Source of the DNA: Bradyrhizobiaceae bacterium PARB1
GTDB taxonomy: Bacteria > Pseudomonadota > Alphaproteobacteria > Rhizobiales > Xanthobacteraceae
Length of the DNA: 64,000 nt
Assembly: GCA_002256345.1 (NCBI GenBank)
Contig: NKIY01000003.1
Span: forward strand, 558,001 to 622,000
Direction: 5' to 3'
The notes below the pieces were generated by a model that did not search any database, was not told the DNA's origin, and worked only from the letters and a program-made list of their open reading frames with translations. Below are positions 18,233-27,165 of this stretch, piece after piece (the stretch's first letter is position 1; each line of letters starts with the position of its first letter). A program made the translations under genes and the position numbers.

Positions 18233-18354
18233 GTCGTCCCGGCGGAAGCCGGGATCCATAAACACCGTCAAACGCGCCTACAAGCTCAGGCGGCGACCAC
18301 AGTATTTGAATCCGATACTCGGAGGCTATGGGTCCCGGCTTTCGCCGGGACGAC
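18233..18354. repeat. REP-like element, family 2, copy A
   Basis: Two inverted arms, GTCGTCCCGGCGGAAGCCGG at 18233 onward and CCGGCTTTCGCCGGGACGAC ending at 18354, about 122 bp overall with a non-conserved middle. The same arms flank the element at 29522-29638. It fills most of the 340-bp gap between fadE and the flavin reductase gene; nothing else coding is seen in that gap. Confidence 0.8.
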
Positions 18355-18362
18355 ACCGAGCC

Positions 18363-18986
18363 TCAATCCGGCCGAACCATCTCGAACATGTCTTCATGCT
18401 TGACGGTGAAGTAATCGCCCTTGCGGCCCGCGCGCATGATCGGGCTGGCCAGCGCCGTCCGGTAGACGCCGTCCACGATCAGGCTCTTGTCGATGTGAAC
18501 GGCCACCACCTCACCCATGGTGAGGAAGGCGTTGGCGGAGCCACCATCGGCGCGCTTCAATTCGATGATCTCGGTAACCTTGCATTCGAAAGCGACGCGA
18601 GCCTCGCCGACGCGGGGGACGTTGACCAGCGTGCTGGGCACCGGGGTGAGGCCGGCAACCTCGAATTCATTGATGTCACGGCCGACATGGGCGGCGGTGG
18701 CGTTCATCTGCTTTGCCAGATCGATGGTGGCCAGATTCCAGACGAATTCGCCGGTCTCCTGCGCGTTGCGGGTAGAATGCTTGATGCCGATGCTGGAAAA
18801 GCCGATCAAAGGCGGCGTGTAGTTGAAGCCGTTGAAGAAGCTGTAGGGCGCGAGATTGACGCGGCCATCGGCGCCCCGGGTGGATACCCAGCCGATCGGC
18901 CGCGGCGCGATAATGGCATTGAAGGGATCGTGCCTCAGACCATGTCCGTTGCGGGGCTCGTAGCTGTGGAATTCGAAAGCGCTCAC
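18363..18986 (-). CDS. Flavin reductase family protein (FMN-binding split barrel)
   Basis: 207 aa from a GTG at 18986, with AAGGAT upstream. A flavin reductase-like fold with IAPRPIGWVSTRGADGRVN (27-45) and NLAPYSFFNGF, the segment that wraps FMN. It probably supplies reduced flavin or acts as an NAD(P)H:FMN oxidoreductase. No monooxygenase partner is adjacent. It stands between two REP-like elements on the same strand as the efflux operon. Confidence 0.8.
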   Translation of the reverse strand: MSAFEFHSYEPRNGHGLRHDPFNAIIAPRPIGWVSTRGADGRVNLAPYSFFNGFNYTPPLIGFSSIGIKHSTRNAQETGEFVWNLATIDLAKQMNATAAHVGRDINEFEVAGLTPVPSTLVNVPRVGEARVAFECKVTEIIELKRADGGSANAFLTMGEVVAVHIDKSLIVDGVYRTALASPIMRAGRKGDYFTVKHEDMFEMVRPD

Positions 18987-19004
18987 GATAGCAATCCTTC
19001 ACTT

Positions 19005-19125
19005 GTCCCGGACACGCTGCAGCGACAACGCTGCGGCACAGAGCCGGGACCGTCGCGGGCTCCGGCGCTTGGTACGGTCCCGGCTCTGCGGAGCAACGCG
19101 AGATGCGTTGCACCGCGTCCGGGAC
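19005..19125. repeat. REP-like element, family 1, copy B
   Basis: 121 bp, beginning GTCCCGGACACGCTGC and ending GCACCGCGTCCGGGAC, with an internal GAGCCGGGACC / GGTCCCGGCTC pair. Same architecture as 15598-15719. It lies between the flavin reductase gene and the TetR gene. Confidence 0.8.
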
Positions 19126-19141
19126 ACGACAGTGAGAATCT

Positions 19142-19744
19142 CTATCGGCGGGGCGCGAGCCCGGCAAGGACGAAGTCGATCATCTGGTCGATCTCCGGAC
19201 CCGGCTTATCCATGGCCTCGACGATCATTTGCGGGTGGAAATAGCGGATCATCGCCGTGCAGACACAGTGCGCGGCCAACGGCACATCAGGTGCATGGAA
19301 TTCACCGGACGCCGCACCATCGGCAATCACCTGGCCGATGGAGCCGGTCACGCATTCCATATGCGCAAGGCAAACGTCCCAGCTTTCCTCCATGGCGATC
19401 GCCACCATTTCGTGCAGCTTGGCGTCGCCGACATAGCGCTCGGAATTCATCTGATGGATCGTCACCAGCAATTCGCGCAAACGCTTCGACGCCGGCTGGG
19501 GCGTCGCCACGATGGCTTGAGCAGCGACCTCGACCTCGCCCATCAGCCGCTTGGCTACGGCTGAAATGATCGACTTCTTCGAATCGAAGAAGCGATAGAC
19601 ATTGGCCGGCGACATCCGCAGCAGCTTGGCGATATCGGCGACGGTTGTCTTCTGGTAGCCGAGCTCGCGGAACAGCTTCTCAGCCGTCACCACGATCCGG
19701 GTGCGCATGTCGTCGGTTTCGGCGTGGTCGGAAACAAGGGTCAT
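19142..19744 (-). CDS. TetR-family repressor of the adjacent RND efflux pump
   Basis: 200 aa from the ATG at 19744 (a TTG at 19753 is also in frame). The N-terminal helix-turn-helix is TTVADIAKLLRMSPANVYRF, followed by the recognition-helix tail FDSKKSI. The ligand-binding helices are of the AcrR type. It is the last gene of the minus-strand operon adaptor-pump-regulator, 18 bp after the pump stop, so it should be autoregulated through the palindrome at 24074-24119. Ligands of such pumps are typically dyes, solvents or phenolics; none can be named here. Confidence 0.88.
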   Translation of the reverse strand: MTLVSDHAETDDMRTRIVVTAEKLFRELGYQKTTVADIAKLLRMSPANVYRFFDSKKSIISAVAKRLMGEVEVAAQAIVATPQPASKRLRELLVTIHQMNSERYVGDAKLHEMVAIAMEESWDVCLAHMECVTGSIGQVIADGAASGEFHAPDVPLAAHCVCTAMIRYFHPQMIVEAMDKPGPEIDQMIDFVLAGLAPRR

Positions 19745-19762
19745 CGTCAGCAAGCTATCTTC

Positions 19763-22700
19763 TTATTCGGCAGCAGCGGCAAGCGGAAAGGCAGGTTGCT
19801 TGTCGTGATGTTGCGGTGCGTGGTGCTCGGTGTCCTCGCCGGACCCACGTTCGTCGAGGCTCTTCCTGAACCACAGCGCATAGAGACCGGGCAGATAGAG
19901 CAGCGTCAGGAAGGTGGCGACGAACAGGCCGCCCATGATGGTCACCGCCATCGGGCCCCAGAAGGCCGAACGCGACAGCGGGATCATTGCCAGGATCGCC
20001 GCCAGCGCCGTGAGCACCACCGGGCGGGCGCGGCGAACCGTGGCTTCCACGATGGCTTCGGCGCGGGTCAAGCCATGTTGCACGTCGGTCTCGATCTGAT
20101 CGACCAGGATCACGGCATTGCGCATGATCATGCCCGCAAGCGCGATCAGACCCAGCAGCGCGACGAAGCCGAAGGGCTTACCGGCCACATTGAGCGCCAA
20201 TGATGCGCCAATGATGCCGAGCGGCGCCGTCAGGAACACCAGGATGAGCCGCGAGAAGCTCTGCAGCTGGATCATCAAAAGCGTCAGCATGACAATGATC
20301 ATCAGCGGGAAGAGCAGCGCAATCGACGCGTTGCCCTTGTTGCTCTCCTCCACCGCACCGCCAATCTCGATGCGATAGGCCGGTTCGAGACTATCGCGGA
20401 TCGATTGCAGTTGCGGCCAGATCTGGTTGGTGACATCCGGTGGCTGCACGCCATCGACAACGTCGCTGCGCACGGTGATGGCCATATCGCGGTTACGCCG
20501 CCACAGGATCGGCTCCTCGTGCGAATATTCGATATTCGCCACCTGGGTCAGCGGTACTGCGACGCCGTTGCGTGCGATGATGGTGAGATCGCCGACCTTG
20601 CCGAGATCGAGACGCTCTGATGGCACGGCACGAGCGACCACGGCAACCTTCTCGATACCATCGCGGATCGTCGTGACCGTGGTGCCGGAGATCAATAGCG
20701 CCAGCGACTGCGAGACGTCCTGCGGCGTCAGGCCGAGTGCGCGGGCACGATCCTGATCGACGACAAGTTTGAGATAAGGCGACTGCTCATTCCAGTCGAG
20801 CTGCGCTTCCGTGATGTTTGGATTGGCGCGCATGACGTCACGCACCTTATAGGCGACGTCGCGCACCTTCGCTGTGTCCGGGCCGATGACACGGAACTGA
20901 ACGGGGAAGCCGACCGGCGGACCGAAGTTGAAGCGATCGACGCGCACGCGCGCTTCGCTGAGCTGGCCATCCGCCACGGCCTTTTCGATCTTGGTCTTGA
21001 TGCGCTCGCGCGCCTCGACATTCTTCGAGACGATCACGATCTCGGCGAAAGCTTCATTGGGCAATTGCGGATTGAGGCCGAGCCAGAAGCGCGGCGAACC
21101 GCGACCGACATACGACGTATAGGTGGCAATGTCCTTGTCGTCCTTAAGCAGCGTCTCCGCCTTTTGCACTGACTTCTTGGTGACATCGAACGCGGTGCCT
21201 TCCGGCAGACGCAGCTGGAAGAACAGTTCGGGTCGCTCGGACAGCGGGAAGAACTGCTGTTGGACATGGCCGAAGCCGACCACCGAGGCAAAGAAAATAC
21301 CGACGGTAGCAACCACCACCTTGATGCGGTGATTGACGCACCACTGCACCACGCTGCGCAGGGTGCGATAGATGCGCGTCTCATAGATCGCATGCGGGTC
21401 GTGATGAGCGGCTCCATGCGCCGCCATGTTAGGCAACAGCTTGACGCCGATGTAAGGCGTGAAGATCACAGCCACAAACCAAGAAGCCACCAGCGCGATG
21501 GCAACGACCCAGAAGATGCTGCCGGCGTATTCGCCGACGGCGGAATTGGCAAAGCCGATGGGCAGGAAGCCCGCGGCAGTCACCAGAGTGCCGGTGAGCA
21601 TCGGGAACGCGGTGGATTCCCAGGCGAATGAGGCCGCACGCACGCGGTCCCAGCCCTGCTCCATTTTCACCACCATCATTTCGACCGCGATGATGGCATC
21701 ATCGACAAGAAGGCCGAGAGAGATGATTAGCGCGCCGAGCGAGATGCGATGCAAATCGAGCGAGATCGCGTTCATCACCATGAAGACGATGCCGAGCACC
21801 AGCGGCACCGACAGCGCGACAACGATGCCGGTGCGCCAGCCGAGCGCGAGGAAACTCACGAACAGCACGATCGCCAGCGCCTCGACGAAGGAGCGCGTGA
21901 ATTCACCGACAGCTTCCTCGACCACATGCGGCTGATCGGCGATCTGCTCGATCTCGATGCCTTGCGGCACAGCAGCCATGAAACTGTTGGCTGCCTTTTT
22001 CACGTTCTCGCCAAGCTCGAGAATGTTGGCGCCCTTGGCGGTGACGACGCCGATGCCGAGCGCCGGTTTGCCCTTCTGCTGGATCTGGAAATCCGGTGGA
22101 TCGACGAAGCCATGGGTGACATTGGCGATGTCGCCGAGGCGGAAGGTGCGGCCGTTGCTTTCCACCGGCGTCGCGGCCACCGCCTTGACGCCGTCGAGCG
22201 CGCCAGTGACGCGCAACGGCACACGCTGCGACGAGGTCTCAACGGTGCCGGCCGGCGTGATGGAATTCTGCTTGGCGAGGGAGTCGAACAGTGCCTGGGT
22301 GGTGATGCCGAGCGTCGCGAGCTTCGCATGCGAGAACTCGACGAAGATGCGCTCGTCCTGGGTGCCGTAGAGATTGACCTTGGTGACGCCATCGACCTTG
22401 AGCAGGCGCTGGCGCAGGCCTTCGGCGACCTTCTTCATCTGTGCAAAGTCGGCGCCGTCGCCGGTCATCATATAGAGGATGGAATCGACGTCGCTGAATT
22501 CGTCATTGACGGTGGGACCGATCAGGCCGGTCGGCAGGCTGCCCTGCACGTCGGCGAGCTTCTTGCGCAGCAAATAGAAGAGATACGGCACGTCCTTCGG
22601 CGGCGCATTGTCCTTGAACGAGACCTGCAGTGCGGTGAAGGACGGCTTCGAATAGGTCTGCACCTTGTCGAAGTAAGGCAACTCCTGCATCTTCTTTTCG

Positions 22701-22909
22701 ATGGGATCGGCGACCTGCTCCTGCATCTCCTTGGCCGTTGCACCGGGCCAGATCGCAGTCACGTTCACCACTTTGACGGTGAAGAACGGATCTTCGGCCC
22801 GGCCGAGCCGCTCGTAGGAGAAGAAGCCGGCAACACCAAGCGCGATGATCATGAACAGGATCAGCGTCGGATGCGCCACGGCCCAGGCTGAGAGGTTGAA
22901 GCGATGCAT
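19763..22909 (-). CDS. RND multidrug efflux permease (HAE1/AcrB-like)
   Basis: 1048 aa, the normal length for RND pumps. Start ATG at 22909. Twelve membrane helices and two large periplasmic loops are apparent. The relay residues of the fourth helix are visible in LGLLVDDAIIAVEMM (two Asp), and a Lys/Thr-type partner lies later. The N-terminal helix begins at WAVAHPTLILFMIIALGV. It uses the proton gradient to expel lipophilic compounds with the adaptor at 22933-24039. No outer-membrane TolC gene is encoded in the window. Confidence 0.92.
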   Translation of the reverse strand: MHRFNLSAWAVAHPTLILFMIIALGVAGFFSYERLGRAEDPFFTVKVVNVTAIWPGATAKEMQEQVADPIEKKMQELPYFDKVQTYSKPSFTALQVSFKDNAPPKDVPYLFYLLRKKLADVQGSLPTGLIGPTVNDEFSDVDSILYMMTGDGADFAQMKKVAEGLRQRLLKVDGVTKVNLYGTQDERIFVEFSHAKLATLGITTQALFDSLAKQNSITPAGTVETSSQRVPLRVTGALDGVKAVAATPVESNGRTFRLGDIANVTHGFVDPPDFQIQQKGKPALGIGVVTAKGANILELGENVKKAANSFMAAVPQGIEIEQIADQPHVVEEAVGEFTRSFVEALAIVLFVSFLALGWRTGIVVALSVPLVLGIVFMVMNAISLDLHRISLGALIISLGLLVDDAIIAVEMMVVKMEQGWDRVRAASFAWESTAFPMLTGTLVTAAGFLPIGFANSAVGEYAGSIFWVVAIALVASWFVAVIFTPYIGVKLLPNMAAHGAAHHDPHAIYETRIYRTLRSVVQWCVNHRIKVVVATVGIFFASVVGFGHVQQQFFPLSERPELFFQLRLPEGTAFDVTKKSVQKAETLLKDDKDIATYTSYVGRGSPRFWLGLNPQLPNEAFAEIVIVSKNVEARERIKTKIEKAVADGQLSEARVRVDRFNFGPPVGFPVQFRVIGPDTAKVRDVAYKVRDVMRANPNITEAQLDWNEQSPYLKLVVDQDRARALGLTPQDVSQSLALLISGTTVTTIRDGIEKVAVVARAVPSERLDLGKVGDLTIIARNGVAVPLTQVANIEYSHEEPILWRRNRDMAITVRSDVVDGVQPPDVTNQIWPQLQSIRDSLEPAYRIEIGGAVEESNKGNASIALLFPLMIIVMLTLLMIQLQSFSRLILVFLTAPLGIIGASLALNVAGKPFGFVALLGLIALAGMIMRNAVILVDQIETDVQHGLTRAEAIVEATVRRARPVVLTALAAILAMIPLSRSAFWGPMAVTIMGGLFVATFLTLLYLPGLYALWFRKSLDERGSGEDTEHHAPQHHDKQPAFPLAAAAE

Positions 22910-22932
22910 CGGCCTCGTCCTTATATACTGGC

Positions 22933-24039
22933 TTAGAACGACAGGGCGGAAACGACGCGCACCTTTTGCGCGGGATCAAGTTTCTGCACGCCAAGCGTGA
23001 CCACCTTGACGCCGTCATCGACGCCGCCAGTGATGATCGCGTCGGTGCTCTCATAGGTCTTCACTTTGACCGGCCGCAGGGTGATCTCGCCAGCGTCATT
23101 GACGGTATAGAGCGAAGACTGATTGCCCTGGCTGAACAAAGCCGACAACGGAACACGGGCGATACGCTCGGTCTTCGGATCGGACAGCGTCAGCGTCGCG
23201 GTCATGCCGAGCGCCACCTTGTCGTCGGCATCGGGCAACGAGAATTTCGCGAGATAGGTGCGCGTTGCCGTATCGGCATTCGGCGCGATTTCGCGCAGCT
23301 TCGCCTGATAGCTCTTGCCGGGCTCCGACCACAGGCTGACGTTGGCGGTGCCCTCCTTGGCACGGCCGATCAGAGTTTCCGGGATAGCGACGACCGCTTC
23401 CTTCTCGGCAAAGCGCGCGACGCGAATGGCAGCCTGACCGGAAGCAACGACCTGACCGGGATCGATCAGCGTGGCGGTGACAATACCGGCCGTATCGGCG
23501 ACGAGCGTCGCATAAGAAAGGCTGTTTTTGGTGAGTTCGACCTGGCGCTCGGCGCGGTTGAGGCGGGCGCGGGCTTCATCGCCGGAGGCCTTGGCCTGAT
23601 CGAGCTGGGCCTGGGTTGCCCAGCCCTTGCTCTTCAATTCATTGGCCCGTCCCTCGGCGGCGCTGGCCTGGGCAAGCACACCGGTGGCAGCGCTGAGTTC
23701 GGCGGCAGCCTGCTCCGCCTGTAGCCTCAGATCGATCTCGTCGAGCGTGCCGAGCGGCTGACCGACCTGGACCGTCTGCCCGACTTCGACGAGACGCTTG
23801 GCAACCTTGCCGGCAACACGGAAGCCGATGTCAGTCTCGATGCGAGGGCGAATCGTCCCGACAAAACTGCGCGAAGGCGATTCCGGCTGGTAGTGGACGG
23901 TGGTGACCAGAACGGGCCGCGATGGCTTCGACTCGGCCTCGGCCTTTTTCCCGCAGCCGGCCAGACCGACCGCCGGGACCAGCAACAAAGCGGCAATGGC
24001 GGGCTTGCGGATGATGGCGAAAAGGGAACCGCTGGGCAT
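22933..24039 (-). CDS. RND efflux periplasmic adaptor lipoprotein
   Basis: 368 aa. A signal peptide ends in the lipobox LAGC (about residues 26-29), so it is a lipoprotein anchored to the inner membrane. It has the membrane fusion protein layout: a barrel-sandwich half around IGFRVAGKVAKRLVEVGQTV, an alpha-helical hairpin rich in Ala/Glu (about 110-170), a second lipoyl half (SYATLVADTAGIV) and a beta-barrel. It links the pump to an outer-membrane channel. First gene of the operon, 23 bp before the pump. Confidence 0.92.
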   Translation of the reverse strand: MPSGSLFAIIRKPAIAALLLVPAVGLAGCGKKAEAESKPSRPVLVTTVHYQPESPSRSFVGTIRPRIETDIGFRVAGKVAKRLVEVGQTVQVGQPLGTLDEIDLRLQAEQAAAELSAATGVLAQASAAEGRANELKSKGWATQAQLDQAKASGDEARARLNRAERQVELTKNSLSYATLVADTAGIVTATLIDPGQVVASGQAAIRVARFAEKEAVVAIPETLIGRAKEGTANVSLWSEPGKSYQAKLREIAPNADTATRTYLAKFSLPDADDKVALGMTATLTLSDPKTERIARVPLSALFSQGNQSSLYTVNDAGEITLRPVKVKTYESTDAIITGGVDDGVKVVTLGVQKLDPAQKVRVVSALSF

Positions 24040-24073
24040 GGTCGTACTTCCTTCGTGAGGCTGGCGGCAGACT

Positions 24074-24119
24074 ATTCGTGATTAGTGACGATTGTCAATA
24101 TTCGTCACTAATCACGAAT
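24074..24119 (-). promoter_or_regulatory. TetR operator/promoter of the RND operon
   Basis: A perfect 18-bp inverted repeat: ATTCGTGATTAGTGACGA at 24074-24091 and its complement at 24102-24119, with a 10-base spacer. On the minus strand the spacer contains TTGACA (24098-24093), a consensus -35 box, so repressor bound to either arm would cover the promoter of the adaptor gene 34 bp downstream. Confidence 0.8.
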
Positions 24120-24149
24120 CTGCCATCATTTCTGAAGGATCGCGCAATG

Positions 24150-24176
24150 AAAAAACGCCGGGGCGGATGCCCGGCG
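24150..24176 (-). terminator. Rho-independent terminator of the MFS gene
   Basis: Read on the minus strand, a CGCCGGG/CCCGGCG 7-bp stem (24156-24162 and 24170-24176) is followed by six T. It lies 32 bp after the MFS stop codon and protects the efflux operon promoter from read-through. Confidence 0.8.
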
Positions 24177-24208
24177 CTTCGAGATGGTCCCCGACGATGC
24201 GGTGCTGA

Positions 24209-25558
24209 CTACTTGCCCGGCAGTGGCGCCTTGCTGGAGGCGGAGAATTCCGTGGCTGTGCCGTGATTACCGGCGAGCACCAGAATGCCCGCGATCAACG
24301 GCATCGCAGCCAGCACCAGAAGGCCGGTCGACGTACTGCCGGTAGTTTCCTTGACCCAGCCGATCAGATACGGCCCGCCGAAGCCGGCGAGATTGCCAAT
24401 CGAGTTGATCATGGCGATGGCGCCGGCGGCGGCGGTGCCGCTCAGCCATGCGGTCGGCAGCGTCCAGAACAGCGCGAAGGTGCAGAACACGCCAATGGCG
24501 GCGACGGTCAACGCAACCATGGTCACGGTCGGGTTGCTGACGACGCCGGATACGGCCAGCGACACGGCGATCAGCAGCAGCGGCAGGCCGACATGCCAGA
24601 CTCGTTCGCGGGTCCGGTCCGAATGACGCGCCCACAGGATCATGGCGATGGAGCCGAACGCATAGGGGATCGCGGTAACGAAACCGGTTTGCATATTCGT
24701 CAGGCCGAACGCCTTGACGATCTGCGGGAGCCAGAACTGCATGCCATAGAGCGCAGCGACAAAGCCAAAATAGATCACGCTGAGCATCAGCACCTTGGGC
24801 GAGGCCAGCGCTTGGCCGAGCGACATGCCGTGGGCGCTTTCCTTCACGGTACGCTCGCTTTCGAGCCGGTCCGCGAGCCACATCTTCTGATCCGGCGTCA
24901 GCCAGTCGGCCTTCGACGGCTTATCGGTGAGATAGAACCAGGTGACGATGCCCAGCACCACCGAGGGAATGCCCTCGATGATGAACAGCCACTGCCAACC
25001 CTTCAGACCCATGATGCCATCCAGCCCGAGCAGCATGCCGGAAATCGGCGCGCCGATGACAGTCGAGACTGGCACGGCGATTGCGAAAGCCGCGAGGAAG
25101 CGCGCGCGATATGCAGCCGGATACCAGTAGGTCAGATACAGGATGATGCCGGGAAAGAAGCCGGCTTCCGCGACGCCGAGCAGGAAGCGCAGCACATAGA
25201 AGCTGGTCGACCCGCTCACGATGGCCATCAGCGCCGAGATGATGCCCCAGCTCACCATGATGCGCGCGATCCAGCGGCTGGCGCCGAATTTTTCCAGCGC
25301 GATATTGCTGGGCACCTCGAAGATGAAGTAGCCGATGAAGAAAATGCCGGCGCCCCAGGCGAACACCGTGGGGGAAAAGTTCAGATCGGCATTCATGGTG
25401 AGCGCCGCGAAGCCGAGATTGACGCGGTCGAGATAGGCGAGGAAGTAAGCCAGGATCAGAAACGGGATCAGCCGCCAGGAAATGGCGCGGATCGTCGACG
25501 TTTCCAGATCGGTCTTCGCGCTCTGCTCCGCACGCGTACCGATGGTGGCCTGGCTCAT
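24209..25558 (-). CDS. MFS transporter, anion:cation symporter (ACS) family
   Basis: 449 aa from the ATG at 25558. Twelve membrane segments. The ACS signature is visible in the first loop region, AYLDRVNLGFAALTMN (38-53), with the RVN..FA pattern of phthalate, tartrate and hexuronate permeases. A central cytoplasmic loop follows DKPSKADWLTPDQK. It probably imports an organic acid anion with a proton. It stands alone with its own terminator; the neighbouring Hsp70-like gene ends 107 bp upstream, so no catabolic partner reveals the substrate. Confidence 0.85.
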   Translation of the reverse strand: MSQATIGTRAEQSAKTDLETSTIRAISWRLIPFLILAYFLAYLDRVNLGFAALTMNADLNFSPTVFAWGAGIFFIGYFIFEVPSNIALEKFGASRWIARIMVSWGIISALMAIVSGSTSFYVLRFLLGVAEAGFFPGIILYLTYWYPAAYRARFLAAFAIAVPVSTVIGAPISGMLLGLDGIMGLKGWQWLFIIEGIPSVVLGIVTWFYLTDKPSKADWLTPDQKMWLADRLESERTVKESAHGMSLGQALASPKVLMLSVIYFGFVAALYGMQFWLPQIVKAFGLTNMQTGFVTAIPYAFGSIAMILWARHSDRTRERVWHVGLPLLLIAVSLAVSGVVSNPTVTMVALTVAAIGVFCTFALFWTLPTAWLSGTAAAGAIAMINSIGNLAGFGGPYLIGWVKETTGSTSTGLLVLAAMPLIAGILVLAGNHGTATEFSASSKAPLPGK

Positions 25559-25664
25559 TTTGTTCGCTCCCGATGGCTTCTTTGGCGCAGCCGAACGGCT
25601 GCAGCTTGCCAGCGGGTTTAGCCAAACTGCGGGGGTGCGGCAATATGTCAGCCGCCGGCCAAGT

Positions 25665-26918
25665 TCAGGCGCGTCCGTATCGGCGTTGAGCCTCGATCGT
25701 GAGGCCTTTGCCCACCGCACCAAACGTATCGCCATCGATGGCGCGCGCCGCCGGCAGCGCGCCAAGGATTGCCTTGCGGACATGGGCGAGTTGCACCGAG
25801 CCGCCGGTGAGGAAGACGGCGTCGATATTCTCCGGCTTCAGTTTTGCCTGTGCGAGACAAATGCCGATGCGGGCATGGATGCGATCGGCCAGCGTCTGGG
25901 TGTGACTCACGAGTTCCTTGCGCGCCATGCCCGCCGTCAGGCCCGGCTCCAGCCAGTCCAGTGCGATGCTCGACGTCGGCTTGTCGGACAGGCCGATCTT
26001 GGCGCCCTCCACTTCCATCGCCAGCGTGTGGCCGCGCTGCTCTTCCAGCACGCGCACGAGACGTTCGAGCAATTCCGGCTGCTGCGCTTCATAGCGCACC
26101 TGCCTGATCTCGTTCATGACCTTGGAATCGTACATCCGGTTGATGCTCGACCAGGTCGCGAGATCGTGGAAATAGCCTGATGGCACATCGAGCCCGGCGC
26201 GCTTCATCGCCGAGCGATAGCCAAGCAGCGGCATCACCACGCCAAGGCTGAGATGGCGGTCAAAATCGGTGCCACCGATACGCACGCCGTCATTGGCCAG
26301 AATATCGTCCTTGCGATCGGCATGGCGATGCCGCTCCGGCGACAGGCGCACGATGGAGAAATCCGACGTACCACCGCCGATATCGGCGATCAGCGCGATC
26401 TCTTCCGAATTGATGAGGCGTTCGTAATCCAGCGCCGCTGCGATCGGCTCGAACTGGAATGAGACATCGGTGAAGCCGATATCTTTCGCGATGCCAAGCA
26501 GCACGTCCTCGGCCTTGCGATCGCCAGCCGGATTGTCATCGACGAAGAATACGGGCCGGCCATGCACGACCTTGCGGAGCTCATGGCCCGTTGCCGCTTC
26601 GGCGCGGCGCTTCACGGCGCCGATGTAATTGCCGATGACGCTGCGAAAACCGATGCGCTCGCGGCCCACACGTGTGGTCTCGTCGATCAGGGACGTGCCG
26701 AGCACCGATTTCAGGCTGCGCATCAGGCGGCCTGAGACGCCCTCCACATAGGCTTCCATCGCCCTGCGCCCGATAAAGGCGCCGCTATCGGCCTTATAGA
26801 AGATGGCGCTCGGGATCGTGACATGCGCATCTTCCAGCGCAGCCAGAACCGGGACGTCATTATTGATGGTACCGAGCGTCGTGTTCGACGTTCCAAAATC
26901 CAGACCGCAAATCGACAT
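25665..26918 (-). CDS. yegD: Hsp70-family protein, YegD-like
   Basis: 417 aa, carrying only the actin-like ATPase domain of Hsp70 and no substrate-binding domain. Phosphate loop 1 is CGLDFGTSNTTLG (4-16), phosphate loop 2 is IADIGGGTSDFS, and the adenosine motif is FLTGGSVQLAHV near the C-terminus. E. coli YegD has the same truncated plan. Its cellular role is unknown; ATP-dependent chaperone-like activity is an inference. No DnaJ or GrpE partner is adjacent. Confidence 0.85.
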   Translation of the reverse strand: MSICGLDFGTSNTTLGTINNDVPVLAALEDAHVTIPSAIFYKADSGAFIGRRAMEAYVEGVSGRLMRSLKSVLGTSLIDETTRVGRERIGFRSVIGNYIGAVKRRAEAATGHELRKVVHGRPVFFVDDNPAGDRKAEDVLLGIAKDIGFTDVSFQFEPIAAALDYERLINSEEIALIADIGGGTSDFSIVRLSPERHRHADRKDDILANDGVRIGGTDFDRHLSLGVVMPLLGYRSAMKRAGLDVPSGYFHDLATWSSINRMYDSKVMNEIRQVRYEAQQPELLERLVRVLEEQRGHTLAMEVEGAKIGLSDKPTSSIALDWLEPGLTAGMARKELVSHTQTLADRIHARIGICLAQAKLKPENIDAVFLTGGSVQLAHVRKAILGALPAARAIDGDTFGAVGKGLTIEAQRRYGRA

Positions 26919-27165
26919 GACCGCTCCAAAAGGACGGTCCGTCTACACAGATCGGCCGCAGTGATCCAGCACTATATTTTTGCACAGCCGCATAGCTGCA
27001 ACGCGCGCAACCAGCCGGAAATCCGGAAGCGTTTTCAAAGCGGAACGGGCGATCCACAGAACAATCTGTCGCCGCGATCAGGGTTGATGAATCGCCGAGT
27101 GCCGGTCCATAAGCGGATTAAGACGGTGGGATGACCGCCATGGAATTTCGAAGGAATAGCTACGC

